Source of the DNA: Stentor roeselii
Taxonomy: Eukaryota; Ciliophora; Heterotrichea; Heterotrichida; Stentoridae
Reading direction: 5' to 3'
Assembly: GCA_006503475.1 (NCBI GenBank)
Contig: RSEH01000367.1
Coordinates: 1 to 34,401, forward strand
DNA length: 34,401 bases
The position numbers and the translations under genes are program-made. Of the stretch, positions 1-8,970 are shown one piece after another. The notes beneath the pieces are model-generated. The model ran no database searches, was not told where the DNA came from, and was given only the letters and a program-made list of their open reading frames with translations. Positions within the stretch are counted from its first letter, which is position 1; every line of letters starts with the position of its first letter.

Positions 1-3000
1 TTTCTTTTGATGTTACTGACTAGTTTGCGAATTGCAGCTTTGACTTTATCACCTTCACCGACGATTCTATCATAAGCGTCTCGAAGAGTTCTTTTAGGAA
101 TTCCAGAAAGAGCGATTTTGAGTTTTTGAGATTTGAGAGCATCGAGAATCTTTTTATTCTTACAAAGGTCAACATTTTCTCGAAGTTTTCTGAAAGCATT
201 TCTAGGTTTCTTGAGGATTCCTGCAACAATACTTTTCAATGCACCTTTGACCTTACTGCCCTCTCCTTGGATTCTTTGAAAGGCATCTTTGATCTTTCTT
301 CTAGGAATATCTCTCATGGCATTTTTTAGTCTTTCAGCTCGGGTGTTATCCAAGAGTTTCTTGTTATCGATAGCATTGGCATAAGCGATCCATTTTTTAA
401 GAGCTGACTTTGGTTTTCTAAACATGTTTAGACAGGCTTTTTTCAAAATTCCATTTACCTTGCTTCCATCTCCGATCACTCTGTTGAAGGCATCTTTGAT
501 TGTGCGGTTTGGAACTCGATTCAATGCGTTTTTAAGTTTTTGGCTTTTGACATTGTCGAGTAAAGCTTTGTTTTTGATGCTGTCCATGAACTTCTTCCAA
601 ACCTGCCAATAAACTCGAACTCTCATTGAATAAGCGTGGAACAAGTCATTCAAAACTTTGGTCGAGTACTTGTTTTCCTTGTTGAAATGTCCGAAGTTTG
701 ATCTTAAGGCTTTTCTTGAAACTTTTGCAAGAGCCATAGTCATCTTATGCCCTTTTACAACTTGACTAGTATCAATAGGTCCAGCAGTAATCTTTCCAAA
801 AGGCATTCTAGTCCCTCTAATCGCAATTTTCCTTAAAAACGCAGCAAGTTTCTGACTATTCAAGTTACTCAGAAGCATTTTCTGTTTAAGTAATTCCAAA
901 TATTTTTTCCATCTCAAGAAAGCAATTTTGCTCATTTTATCCAAAGTGTAATAAATAGTCCTCAAAGCTCCTTGAGCCCTATTCCCACCTCCTAAAACTC
1001 TTTCACAAGTCATTCTCAAAGTTCTCTTCGGAATACGAGTCATGAAAAACTTAAGCTGATGTGACCTGAAGTTATCAAAAACTCCTTTTTTCCTAACATC
1101 TTCCAAAAATCCTTTCCACCTATCAAAAGCAATTTTCGGAGCTTTTCTCAAAGAATTTTCCATGCTTCTCAAAGCGCCTTTGACACGATTTCCATCTCCA
1201 GTGATTCTCTGAAAAGCGTCATTGATAGTCCTCAATGTGACTTTCATAAGATAAATCCTAAGTCTTGCACTTTTAGCGCCATCTAAAAATGACTTATTAA
1301 GGACATCTTTGACAAACCTTCTCCATCTATCAAATCCGAGTTTTGGCATTCGAGTGACTCGAGCCTCTAAAGTTTTTAAAGCTCCAACAAGTTTATTCCC
1401 AGCGCCTTTGACCCGATCAGCGGCATCTTTAACGACTCTTCTCGGAACCCTTAACAAGACATTTTTCAGTTCTTTTGCCCTTGAATTATCAAACATTTTC
1501 TTCGACTTCACATTTTCCACAAATAAAGACCATCGATAAAAAGCTTGTTTTGGTTTCTTCTCAATAGAAACGACTAAAGTTTTAAGAGCGCCTTTCACTT
1601 TACTACCATCTCCAACAATTCTTTGAAAAGCGTCTCGAGTTGTCCTTCTAGGAATGCTGTCCATTGCGTTTTTTAATCGAAAAGACCTGGCAGCGTCTTG
1701 CAAGAATCCGTTTTTAACTCGATTTAAGAACTTTTTCCAGAGAATAATAGCGAGTTTTGTCTTTTGTTTATAAGAAAGTTGAAGTTTTTTCAGAGCTCCT
1801 GCAATTTTATCACCTCCTCCAATGAGTCTTTGCGAAGTGTCTCTTAATCTGCGAGTTGGAATTCTTGATAAAGCGTTTTTTAATCGCGCTGTTCGAAGAC
1901 TGTCTAAAAGTTTCTTATCGCGAATGGCGGAAAGATTGTTTTTCCATGATTGAATCGCGTTTTTTGGACGAATTTTCAAAGAATTTAGAAGGTTTGATAG
2001 GACTGCCTTCACTTTGTCACCTGCGAAGGCTACTCTTTGGAAAGCGTCGCGTGATTTTCGCAGGAGGATTCGGGTTAGACGGTCTTTTAGCTTGTAGGTT
2101 CGGACACCGTCTAGAAGATTGCGCCCGTTGCAGGCGTTTATGAAGTTTTTCCATCTTTTTAGAGCGAGAGCGGGCTTTCTTTGGATTGAACTTACTAGTT
2201 TTCGAATCGCGGCTTTTACTTTGTCACCTTCTCCAACAACCCTATCATAAGCATCTCTCAAAGTCCTTTTCGGTACAGCAGCAAGAGCATTTTTAAGTTT
2301 ATGCGACTTAAGAGCATCTAAAATCATTTTACTCTTACAAAGTTCCACATTATCCCTCATCTTTCTCAAAGCCTTTGCAGGTCTCTTAAGTAATCCAGCA
2401 ACAAGAGTTTTAATCGCACCTTTGACCTTATCACCTTCTCCTTGAATCCTTTGAAAAGCATCTTTAACTCTTCTTTTCGGTATATTTTTCATAGCATTTC
2501 TAAGCCTTTCACTTCTATTATTATCCATAAGTGACTTGTTATCAACAGCATTTGCATATTTAACCCATTTCAAAATAGCAGTTCTCGGCTTTCTAAAGAA
2601 ATGAAGACAAACCCTCTTAAGTGTCCCTTTCACTTTATCCCCATCGCCAATAATCCTATTAAAAGCATCTTTAACAACTCGAGCAGGGACTTTATTCAAA
2701 GCATTTTTCAGTTGATTCGACCTGACATTATCCAAAAGTTCTTTTTTATTAAGACTGACAATAAACTGCTTCCAAAGTTGCCAAGGCCTGCGAGTCCTCA
2801 TTTGAATGATAAAGAAAAGTTCAGATAAAACTCTTTTAACATTGTCTTTAATTCCCAGTAGTCTGTTAAAAGAAGTCCGAAGTCCACGTCTTGGAATTCG
2901 ATTCATCGCATTTCGAAGTCTTTCAGCTCGAAGAAGAGTTGAAAGTCGTCCTCCAGTCCAAAGTCCAAAAGCCTTTTTAAACTTCTGAAGGAAAATCAAA

Positions 3001-5450
3001 GCGACTTTCCTCAAAGAGCTCTTCACCATATTGTCCTTTCTAAGAAACAATGAAAAGTTACTATAAAGCACCCTGTTCAAGACTCTTAAAAGTGAAGCTC
3101 GTAGTCTTAAACTATGAGCATTGCTAAGTATCAGATTATTTTTCAAGGCAAAAACATGTTTTCTCCATTTTAAAAAGGAAACTTTAGAGATTTTTTCACA
3201 TGCATTGAAAAAAACTTTCAAAGCTCCAGCTCCTCGAGACCCTCCTCCGATGATTCGGTCTGAAGCGGATTTTAAAGTTCTTCTTGGAAGTTTTTCAAGG
3301 AAGTACTTGAGTTGATGTGTTCTAAAATTGTCGAACATCATTTTTTCTCGAATGGCTTTTATGAATTTTTTCCAGGTCTCGAAGCCGAGTCTTGGCATTT
3401 TCGCGATTTTTCTTTCGAGTGAGTCTAAAGTGCCTGATAATTTGTTTCCTGCACCTCGAAGTCTCTCGCTTGCGTCTCTTAAGACACGCCTGGGAAGACG
3501 GGTTAGTAAATGTTTTAGTTCTTTTGATCTTCCTGCTTCGAATATTCGCTTTGATTTTATGTCTTGAAGGAAGGCTTTCCATTTGGTTAGAGCGTCTCGT
3601 GGTCTTTGCATTACTGAAGTTATTAGGATTTTTAGAGCTCCTTTTACTTTAGAACCGTCCCCAATGACACGTTGATAAGCATCCCTAAGCGTCCTTCTGG
3701 GAACCTTCTCCAAAGCATTTTTAAGCTGATAAGTTTTCGCAGCATTCTGAAGTAATCCTTTCCTACAGCTAATCAAAAAGTTTTTCCAAATCGCAAAGGC
3801 AAGTTTAACTTTTTGCTTATAAGAAACCTGCAACTTCCTAAGAGCTCCTGCAACTTTATCACCTCCTCCAATGATCCTTTCAGAGGCATCACGCATAGTC
3901 CTAACCGCTAAAGCAATAAGAAAACTTTTAAGTTTAGCAGTTCTTCCATTATCAAGAAGTTTCTTATTCTTCATATCATGAATCGCTCTTCGCCATTGAT
4001 TCAAAGCATTTTTCGGTTTTCGTTTCAAAGCAGCGATGATTTCAGTTAAAACTCCTTTAACCTTATCACCTGAGCCAATGATTCTTTGACTTGCATCACG
4101 AATGACACGAACAGGAATTCTTGACATGCAGTTTAAAAGTCTTTGCGTTTTGACCCCATCTAAAAGTCTTTTATTTTGACAAGCTCTTACAAAGTCCTTC
4201 CACTTCTGAAGGGCATCTAAAGGTTTTCTTCGAATTGAACTGATTAACTTCCGAATGGCACCTTTTACTTTATCACCTTCCCCAACAAGTCTCTCAAAAG
4301 AGTCATTTAAAGTCCTTCTCGGTACCCGTGTTAAAGCATTTAACAATTTCTGAGTTTTAACCAAGTCTAAAATCGAGTTTTTTTGACATAAAAGGACAAA
4401 CTTCTGCCATTGGACCACAGCTCGACGAGTTTGATTCTTGAGTTGATTAACTAAAATCGTGAGATTTGCTTTAACTTTCCGAAAATCATTGAAAAAACTT
4501 ACAAAAGTAGTCTTTAAAGTTCTTTTTTTTATACGATTCATGCATTCCCTAAGTCGAAAAGCCCTTCGATTATCAATGAAATTTTTATTTTCTAATTGAA
4601 GCATCCAGTTTTTCCATTGTAAAAAGCCTTTAAGTGGAAGTTTTTCTATTTGTTTGAAAAGTTTTGTTAAAAATCCCTCTGCACGGTTCCCGGCGCCGAT
4701 TAGTCTGTCGCTTGTTCCTCGGACTGGACGCTTGACGAGTCTCCAGAGGCAGTTTTGAAAACGTTCGCTGCGGGCGATTTCCATGATTTTCTTGTGTTGA
4801 ATGCCTGTTAAAAAACCTTTCCAGAGCACCCAGGCTGAGGAGATTCTGCGGTTTAATGCGTGGACGCAGCGACGAATCGCCCCTTTTACTTTGTCGCCTT
4901 CTCCTTGCATTCTTTCGAAGGCGTCTCTTTGGATACGGTATGGAATTCTTTGAAGGGTTTGTCTTAGATCTTGAGCTTTTACCAAGTCCATCGCTTTACC
5001 GAGTTGAACGTCGGTCATGAAGTCCTTCCACATTCTTAGGGCGTAATTGAGTCTTCTCCTGATCTTATGATCAAAACTTCTAAAGTAAGGCTTAATAATA
5101 TCCCCATCACCCAATAGTCTCAAAAGCGAGTCATTCAGCTTACGCATCGGTATTCTATTCAAAGCGATTCTAAGATTCTGCCCTCTAATAAGACTAAGTG
5201 CTTCAAGGTCTCTACTCATCTGAACCGAAGCCTGATAAAGACTCATAGCTTCAGACTTGCGATATCTATTATAATCATTAAGCAATTGCACCAATCTAAT
5301 AACATGATTACTTCTATTCTTCAATTTCAGTCCAAAGATATAATACCTCCATCGAGTCCATGCACTATCAAACAAATGTTGTTTAGTTTTCATCAATTTC
5401 TTAATTGTCCTTCTCATAATCTCATCCGCATCTTTAATAACTCTAGGCGG
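1..5450 (-). repeat. In-gene tandem array of about 27 units, ~206 bp (68-69 codons) each
   Basis: On the minus strand the G-x-G-D-K-V-K motif recurs about every 206 bp, near 5110, 4900, 4690, 4270, 4060, 3850, 3640, 3440, 3240, 2860, 2640, 2430, 2220, 2020, 1810, 1600, 1395, 1190, 980, 465, 250 and 50. Degenerate units fill the gaps near 5400, 4480, 3050, 800 and 650. The units are diverged in DNA but keep frame and the I-P-R-R, D-A-F-x-R and W-K positions, which implies selection on the protein. The array reaches the left edge, so the true copy number is unknown. Confidence 0.85.
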
Positions 5451-7880
5451 GTTCAACAGTCGTTTTACCCTCACATTAAATATCTTGCAAATCACATTAA
5501 TCATTGAAAAAAGCTTTAAATTTCTTCCAGTCAATGAAAGCTGTCCTGCTCCCTTCTGCCATTTTTCCCAAGCAGTCCTCAACGCAAGTTGAGGAATTTT
5601 TCCGAGGTTCTGAAATACGAATTTTTGCATTTGTTCTCGAAAAACTGACACTTTTACTGAACCGACAGGTTCAAATCTCGCCCAACGGTTGAAAGAAGTT
5701 CTTTGTACCCAGTGTCTATTTTTCAAGAAAACAATGAGACTTGAACGAAGTATTTCTTTTGGAGTTTTCACTGTTGGAGGCGCAACAAAGACTTTTTTCG
5801 CAACTGTTGAAAAGCCACGGTTTAGAGCTTTAAGCATTTCTGTAAGTTTCTGGGTTTTTAAAGTACTGGCTTCTGTATGACAGTCAAGTTTCCAACGATA
5901 AAACACGTTTTTCACATGAAGGCGGAAGTGCCCTGCGAGGTTATGAAGAAGGATGTCGGAATGACTGTAAAGTTCGCTTTTTAAGTCATTTTGAGCAGTT
6001 TCAAGACTTTCAGCGAATGCTGAGAAAAGAGTCCCTTTTTGCCATCTTCTGACAATGTTACCGAGGTGGACTTTACTGCGGTTTAATGATGACCGAAGAG
6101 AGAGTTTTTTCGTGTTTTTTTTCAGTTTTGAGTCAAAAGTGCGATTTTTTGAGTTTTGACTCCAAAGTTTCAAGGCTCTTATACGGGAAAGTCTACTGAC
6201 TGACAACATGTTTCGAATGAGGAGTTTTTTTCTTTCTTGTTTCAATTCTAAGGCTTCTTTATGTTGGTCGAGTAAAGACTTGTCGTATTCTTCTTGAACT
6301 ACTTCGAGGTTCAGGTCCTTGTCCTTTACCAGGTCCTCGTAGTAAGTCTTTAGATCATCCATTGCCTGGTCACGCTCTTTGAGGGTCTCTTCGTAGTTAC
6401 GGTGAATTTCTTCTAAATCAGCGCCTTGCTCGTTTAAAACACGGTCGTAACTCTCTTGCAATTGACGGATTTGACGGTCTTGGTCGTTTACTAAATCAAT
6501 CAAGTCCTTTTCACGAGGGTTCTCAACTAACCTCGCCCAACGGGCAAGGTAAGCTCGGAAGAAAGGCTTGAAAAATGAATTCATTCTGAGTACTGCAACA
6601 CCTTTGAATACTTGCTGTCGTTCCTTTACTCCTCTTAAAATTGTAGCGTTTTTCCAGTAGTTTAAGACTATTGATGGGAGGTTTTTTCTGGTTTGCTGAA
6701 TGCTGTGCAGATGATTCACAAGTAAATCAACCTTCCTTCTAGCCTGTCCCACAATATTCCTATTAGCATTTCTCAAAGTTTCAATTTTTCGTCTCCTTGT
6801 CAAATTACTTAAAAACATAGTATTTTTTGTGACTCCTTCAACAATCTCATCCGCTTCAACCATAGAGTCCGAGTGATCACTTTGTCGACTAGACCTTCCT
6901 GATCCTGCACTTCTTCTCCTAGTCCTTCTAATAGTAGTATGATGATGTTCTTCTTCCTCATACTCCTCAATCATCTGTCCTCCATGAGTCAAGCTTTTAA
7001 TCGACAAAAGTTCAAGTTTCTTTTTATAAAACTGTCTCAAATTCGCCCTGCTCATCACATCTCTCAAAAAATCCTTATGTTTAACCCACACAGGTCTTTT
7101 TTCTGAAATCCATTTATCCACAGCAAGTTGAGCTGACTTTCTTCTTAAAATCGCTTCAGAACTTCTACAAGCATCAGAAAATCTTGAAATACATTCTTGA
7201 ATTTGCTTTATTTTCACTTTCCATCTCCAGAAGCCAATTTGTTCAAAAGCGACTTTTCCAGTTTGAATGATTTTCACAATAATTTTTATCATTTTTTGTC
7301 TTTTGTTGTATTCACTTAAAGTTTTTCTTTTATAAAAAAATGACTGAGGGACTGGCTGGTAATTTTCACTGTTGCTGTTCCAAAGTCGCACTGTTCTTTC
7401 TAAGTTTATTCCAAGAGCGCCTTTTAGTTGAGCCACCATTCGAGCACAGTTGAGTCTTTTTACCTCCAGTTGAAGTTCTGTCACTTTTGATGAAAGTTTT
7501 TGAGTTTTCAAGTCGGCGAAGGAAGAAGCTAGTAAAATTGTTTGTTTTAGCTTGATTCGGAAAAGACTGTGAAAAAGAGTTGAAACTTTTTTTGCTGATG
7601 GAGTCGCACTGAAGGTCAAGTGATTTACTTTTGGAATTGGAGGAATACTGCCTTTTATAAAGGTTTCTAAGTATGATGAAAGCGAGTTGAAGTCTTCTGT
7701 TCCAAGATTGCCTGAATTGTAAAGCTTTACCACTACGCCTTTACAGGCTCGAAGAACTGATTGAGTCGCTGTTTTTAGTTTTTGGTGAAGAGTTTCCATT
7801 TGGGCTTGATTACTTGAAGCGTTCCCAGGCCTTCCTGAAAAAACGTCCTCAAGCATAGATACGATATTCGACCCCTCCAT
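1..7880 (-). CDS. Giant Sfi1/GSBP-like repeat protein, probable centrin/spasmin-binding contractile scaffold (3' end off window)
   Basis: The frame opens at an ATG at 7880 (M-E-G-S-N-I-V-S) and stays open to the left edge, giving at least 2626 codons with no stop. Residues 1-300 are mostly helical with scattered W-K/R motifs. An acidic then Arg/Ser-rich linker (E-E-Y-E-E-E-E-H-H-H, then R-R-T-R-R-R) lies near 300-347, and a coiled coil near 453-547. From about residue 810 to the edge, about 27 tandem units of 68-69 residues follow. Each has L-K-N-A-L-x-R-I-P-R-R, then L-R-D-A-F-x-R-I-x-G-x-G-D-K-V-K-G-A-L, then A-F-x-x-W-K-x-F. The A...L...F-x-x-W-K pattern resembles Sfi1-type centrin-binding repeats. 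From memory, giant spasmin-binding proteins of Spirostomum use units of about this length, and Paramecium has giant Sfi1-like proteins in its contractile lattice. I infer a calcium-driven contraction scaffold (myoneme or cortical). All tryptophans I read are TGG. The alternative is another helical-repeat cytoskeletal protein. The repeat structure is certain, the function moderate. Confidence 0.75.
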   Translation of the reverse strand, partial: MEGSNIVSMLEDVFSGRPGNASSNQAQMETLHQKLKTATQSVLRACKGVVVKLYNSGNLGTEDFNSLSSYLETFIKGSIPPIPKVNHLTFSATPSAKKVSTLFHSLFRIKLKQTILLASSFADLKTQKLSSKVTELQLEVKRLNCARMVAQLKGALGINLERTVRLWNSNSENYQPVPQSFFYKRKTLSEYNKRQKMIKIIVKIIQTGKVAFEQIGFWRWKVKIKQIQECISRFSDACRSSEAILRRKSAQLAVDKWISEKRPVWVKHKDFLRDVMSRANLRQFYKKKLELLSIKSLTHGGQMIEEYEEEEHHHTTIRRTRRRSAGSGRSSRQSDHSDSMVEADEIVEGVTKNTMFLSNLTRRRKIETLRNANRNIVGQARRKVDLLVNHLHSIQQTRKNLPSIVLNYWKNATILRGVKERQQVFKGVAVLRMNSFFKPFFRAYLARWARLVENPREKDLIDLVNDQDRQIRQLQESYDRVLNEQGADLEEIHRNYEETLKERDQAMDDLKTYYEDLVKDKDLNLEVVQEEYDKSLLDQHKEALELKQERKKLLIRNMLSVSRLSRIRALKLWSQNSKNRTFDSKLKKNTKKLSLRSSLNRSKVHLGNIVRRWQKGTLFSAFAESLETAQNDLKSELYSHSDILLHNLAGHFRLHVKNVFYRWKLDCHTEASTLKTQKLTEMLKALNRGFSTVAKKVFVAPPTVKTPKEILRSSLIVFLKNRHWVQRTSFNRWARFEPVGSVKVSVFREQMQKFVFQNLGKIPQLALRTAWEKWQKGAGQLSLTGRNLKLFSMINVICKIFNVRVKRLLNPPRVIKDADEIMRRTIKKLMKTKQHLFDSAWTRWRYYIFGLKLKNRSNHVIRLVQLLNDYNRYRKSEAMSLYQASVQMSRDLEALSLIRGQNLRIALNRIPMRKLNDSLLRLLGDGDIIKPYFRSFDHKIRRRLNYALRMWKDFMTDVQLGKAMDLVKAQDLRQTLQRIPYRIQRDAFERMQGEGDKVKGAIRRCVHALNRRISSAWVLWKGFLTGIQHKKIMEIARSERFQNCLWRLVKRPVRGTSDRLIGAGNRAEGFLTKLFKQIEKLPLKGFLQWKNWMLQLENKNFIDNRRAFRLRECMNRIKKRTLKTTFVSFFNDFRKVKANLTILVNQLKNQTRRAVVQWQKFVLLCQKNSILDLVKTQKLLNALTRVPRRTLNDSFERLVGEGDKVKGAIRKLISSIRRKPLDALQKWKDFVRACQNKRLLDGVKTQRLLNCMSRIPVRVIRDASQRIIGSGDKVKGVLTEIIAALKRKPKNALNQWRRAIHDMKNKKLLDNGRTAKLKSFLIALAVRTMRDASERIIGGGDKVAGALRKLQVSYKQKVKLAFAIWKNFLISCRKGLLQNAAKTYQLKNALEKVPRRTLRDAYQRVIGDGSKVKGALKILITSVMQRPRDALTKWKAFLQDIKSKRIFEAGRSKELKHLLTRLPRRVLRDASERLRGAGNKLSGTLDSLERKIAKMPRLGFETWKKFIKAIREKMMFDNFRTHQLKYFLEKLPRRTLKSASDRIIGGGSRGAGALKVFFNACEKISKVSFLKWRKHVFALKNNLILSNAHSLRLRASLLRVLNRVLYSNFSLFLRKDNMVKSSLRKVALIFLQKFKKAFGLWTGGRLSTLLRAERLRNAMNRIPRRGLRTSFNRLLGIKDNVKRVLSELFFIIQMRTRRPWQLWKQFIVSLNKKELLDNVRSNQLKNALNKVPARVVKDAFNRIIGDGDKVKGTLKRVCLHFFRKPRTAILKWVKYANAVDNKSLMDNNRSERLRNAMKNIPKRRVKDAFQRIQGEGDKVKGAIKTLVAGLLKRPAKALRKMRDNVELCKSKMILDALKSHKLKNALAAVPKRTLRDAYDRVVGEGDKVKAAIRKLVSSIQRKPALALKRWKNFINACNGRNLLDGVRTYKLKDRLTRILLRKSRDAFQRVAFAGDKVKAVLSNLLNSLKIRPKNAIQSWKNNLSAIRDKKLLDSLRTARLKNALSRIPTRRLRDTSQRLIGGGDKIAGALKKLQLSYKQKTKLAIILWKKFLNRVKNGFLQDAARSFRLKNAMDSIPRRTTRDAFQRIVGDGSKVKGALKTLVVSIEKKPKQAFYRWSLFVENVKSKKMFDNSRAKELKNVLLRVPRRVVKDAADRVKGAGNKLVGALKTLEARVTRMPKLGFDRWRRFVKDVLNKSFLDGAKSARLRIYLMKVTLRTINDAFQRITGDGNRVKGALRSMENSLRKAPKIAFDRWKGFLEDVRKKGVFDNFRSHQLKFFMTRIPKRTLRMTCERVLGGGNRAQGALRTIYYTLDKMSKIAFLRWKKYLELLKQKMLLSNLNSQKLAAFLRKIAIRGTRMPFGKITAGPIDTSQVVKGHKMTMALAKVSRKALRSNFGHFNKENKYSTKVLNDLFHAYSMRVRVYWQVWKKFMDSIKNKALLDNVKSQKLKNALNRVPNRTIKDAFNRVIGDGSKVNGILKKACLNMFRKPKSALKKWIAYANAIDNKKLLDNTRAERLKNAMRDIPRRKIKDAFQRIQGEGSKVKGALKSIVAGILKKPRNAFRKLRENVDLCKNKKILDALKSQKLKIALSGIPKRTLRDAYDRIVGEGDKVKAAIRKLVSNIKR
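49..4290 (-). repeat. Higher-order repeat of 10-11 units within the array (~2.05 and ~2.18 kb periods)
   Basis: Blocks of ten consecutive units are themselves duplicated. Matching points measured by hand are 2049 bp apart (683 codons) for four unit pairs, for example 4273/2224, 3859/1810 and 3441/1392. They are 2175 bp apart (725 codons) at 2641/466 and 2224/49. The difference is one extra unit (around 1130-1330) in the left-hand copy, partly offset by a deletion of about 80 bp near 650-850. A third copy begins at about position 75 and runs off the window. Confidence 0.75.
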
Positions 7881-8003
7881 TATTAAATTATTAGCCGTCC
7901 ATTTAAATTTTGATTTGTTTAAACTTGGAAGTCGGAAAGTGGAATGGAAAGAATGGTCCAATACCCGAATATTATTTTTTCTTAAAACTTCCTGATAATT
8001 ATT
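7881..8003. promoter_or_regulatory. 123-bp shared upstream region of the giant gene and RRP36
   Basis: These 123 bp separate the two divergent start codons and must hold both 5' leaders and any shared promoter. The giant gene's leader carries a three-codon upstream reading frame (ATG at 7902, M-D-G-stop) that is out of frame with the main ATG. No TATA-like element or other known motif is convincing. Confidence 0.4.
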
Positions 8004-8654
8004 ATGGGAGAGCCGACGTTCCGGCAGCTCGTCAGAAGTGACTCAGAGAGATCAAAAGAAGTAGTGACAGACGGTGTAAAAAAACGCCAAAACAAGCACG
8101 CTCCAAAAGAAATCTCTTCAAAAATTCCAGCTTCCAGGTTCAAACCCATCAAATTCTTCAAAGACGGTGAAGACCCGACATCAGGAACTTTCATAAAAAA
8201 ATTCAAACCTCGTGATCCAAGGTTCGAGAAGTACTCCGGAAACTTCAACCAAGGACTGTTTGAAGCGAGTTACTCGTTTTTAGATGATGTAAGACAAGAG
8301 GAACTTCAAGAACTTAAACAAGCTTTGAAAAGCGGAGACTTCATTGAACAGAAAGAAGACTTGAAAAAAATGATCATGAAAAAAAAACAGGAAATTCAAA
8401 GGATGAAAGATGAGAGAAGGGAGAAGAAGGTTAAGAGGGAATTGATTAAAGAAGAAAAAAATAAGGTTAAAGAAGGGAAAAGGCCTTTTTTTTTCAAGAA
8501 AGGTGTTATTAAGATGATGGCTTTGAAGGAGAAAATTGATGAAATGAAAGAAACTGGAGAGTATCAGGAGTACCGACGGAAGAAGAGGAAAAGAGAAATT
8601 TATAGTGAAAAGTTTGCGGTTAATCAGATACCCAGAAAAAGAAGGGAAATGTAA
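8004..8654 (+). CDS. RRP36: RRP36-family nucleolar rRNA-processing protein
   Basis: A 216-residue protein with the family hallmarks. Residues 30-46 contain N-K-H-A-P-x-E-I-S-S-K-x-P-x-S-R, and residues 70-81 contain R-D-P-R-F followed by x-S-G-N-F-N. Next come Y-S-F-L-D-D (90-95) and a long Lys/Glu-rich helix with many K-K and R-E-K runs up to about residue 165. The C terminus is very basic. RRP36 is a component of the early 90S/SSU processome needed for the first cleavages of pre-18S rRNA in the nucleolus. The protein is somewhat shorter than many homologues but appears complete. The start is the only sensible ATG before the conserved block. It is transcribed divergently from the giant gene. 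Codon use is A-rich like its neighbours. Confidence 0.9.
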   Translation: MGEPTFRQLVRSDSERSKEVVTDGVKKRQNKHAPKEISSKIPASRFKPIKFFKDGEDPTSGTFIKKFKPRDPRFEKYSGNFNQGLFEASYSFLDDVRQEELQELKQALKSGDFIEQKEDLKKMIMKKKQEIQRMKDERREKKVKRELIKEEKNKVKEGKRPFFFKKGVIKMMALKEKIDEMKETGEYQEYRRKKRKREIYSEKFAVNQIPRKRREM

Positions 8655-8970
8655 GGTTAGTTAGAGTTAGATGTGGTATTTGAGTTATTATAACTTAATT
8701 AATTATTAGAAAATTATCTGTTTAAAGGAGGAAAGATGATTGTGTAAGCTGAAAGAATATTAACATGAATTAAGTTATTATTTCCTATGAGTGAACCTTG
8801 TTTTAATTACAACTTGGAACTTCTGATGAGATGATAGAAAATATTATTAAAAACATCATAAATTTAATATATATTCAATCTTAAAGAAACATCAAGTTTC
8901 ATATGAAAATGGTCTAAAGTTCCAGAATCTTTAATCTTTATTCTTCAAATAAACAAATAATCATAACTAG
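8655..8970. other. Intergenic region between two convergent stop codons
   Basis: 316 bp of AT-rich sequence between the RRP36 stop and the MORN gene stop. I see no tRNA, repeat or open frame. It presumably holds the two 3' untranslated regions and polyadenylation signals. Confidence 0.5.

Noticed and set aside
3322-3652. Overlapping open frames on both strands, and other plus-strand frames at 1-6000.
   Set aside because: They are shadows of the giant minus-strand repeat gene, without ciliate-like composition or homology.
5660-5695. A GGTTCAAATCTC string resembling a tRNA B-box.
   Set aside because: It lies inside the giant gene coding for a W-A-R-F-E-P motif, and no acceptor stem or A-box is found at the right distance.
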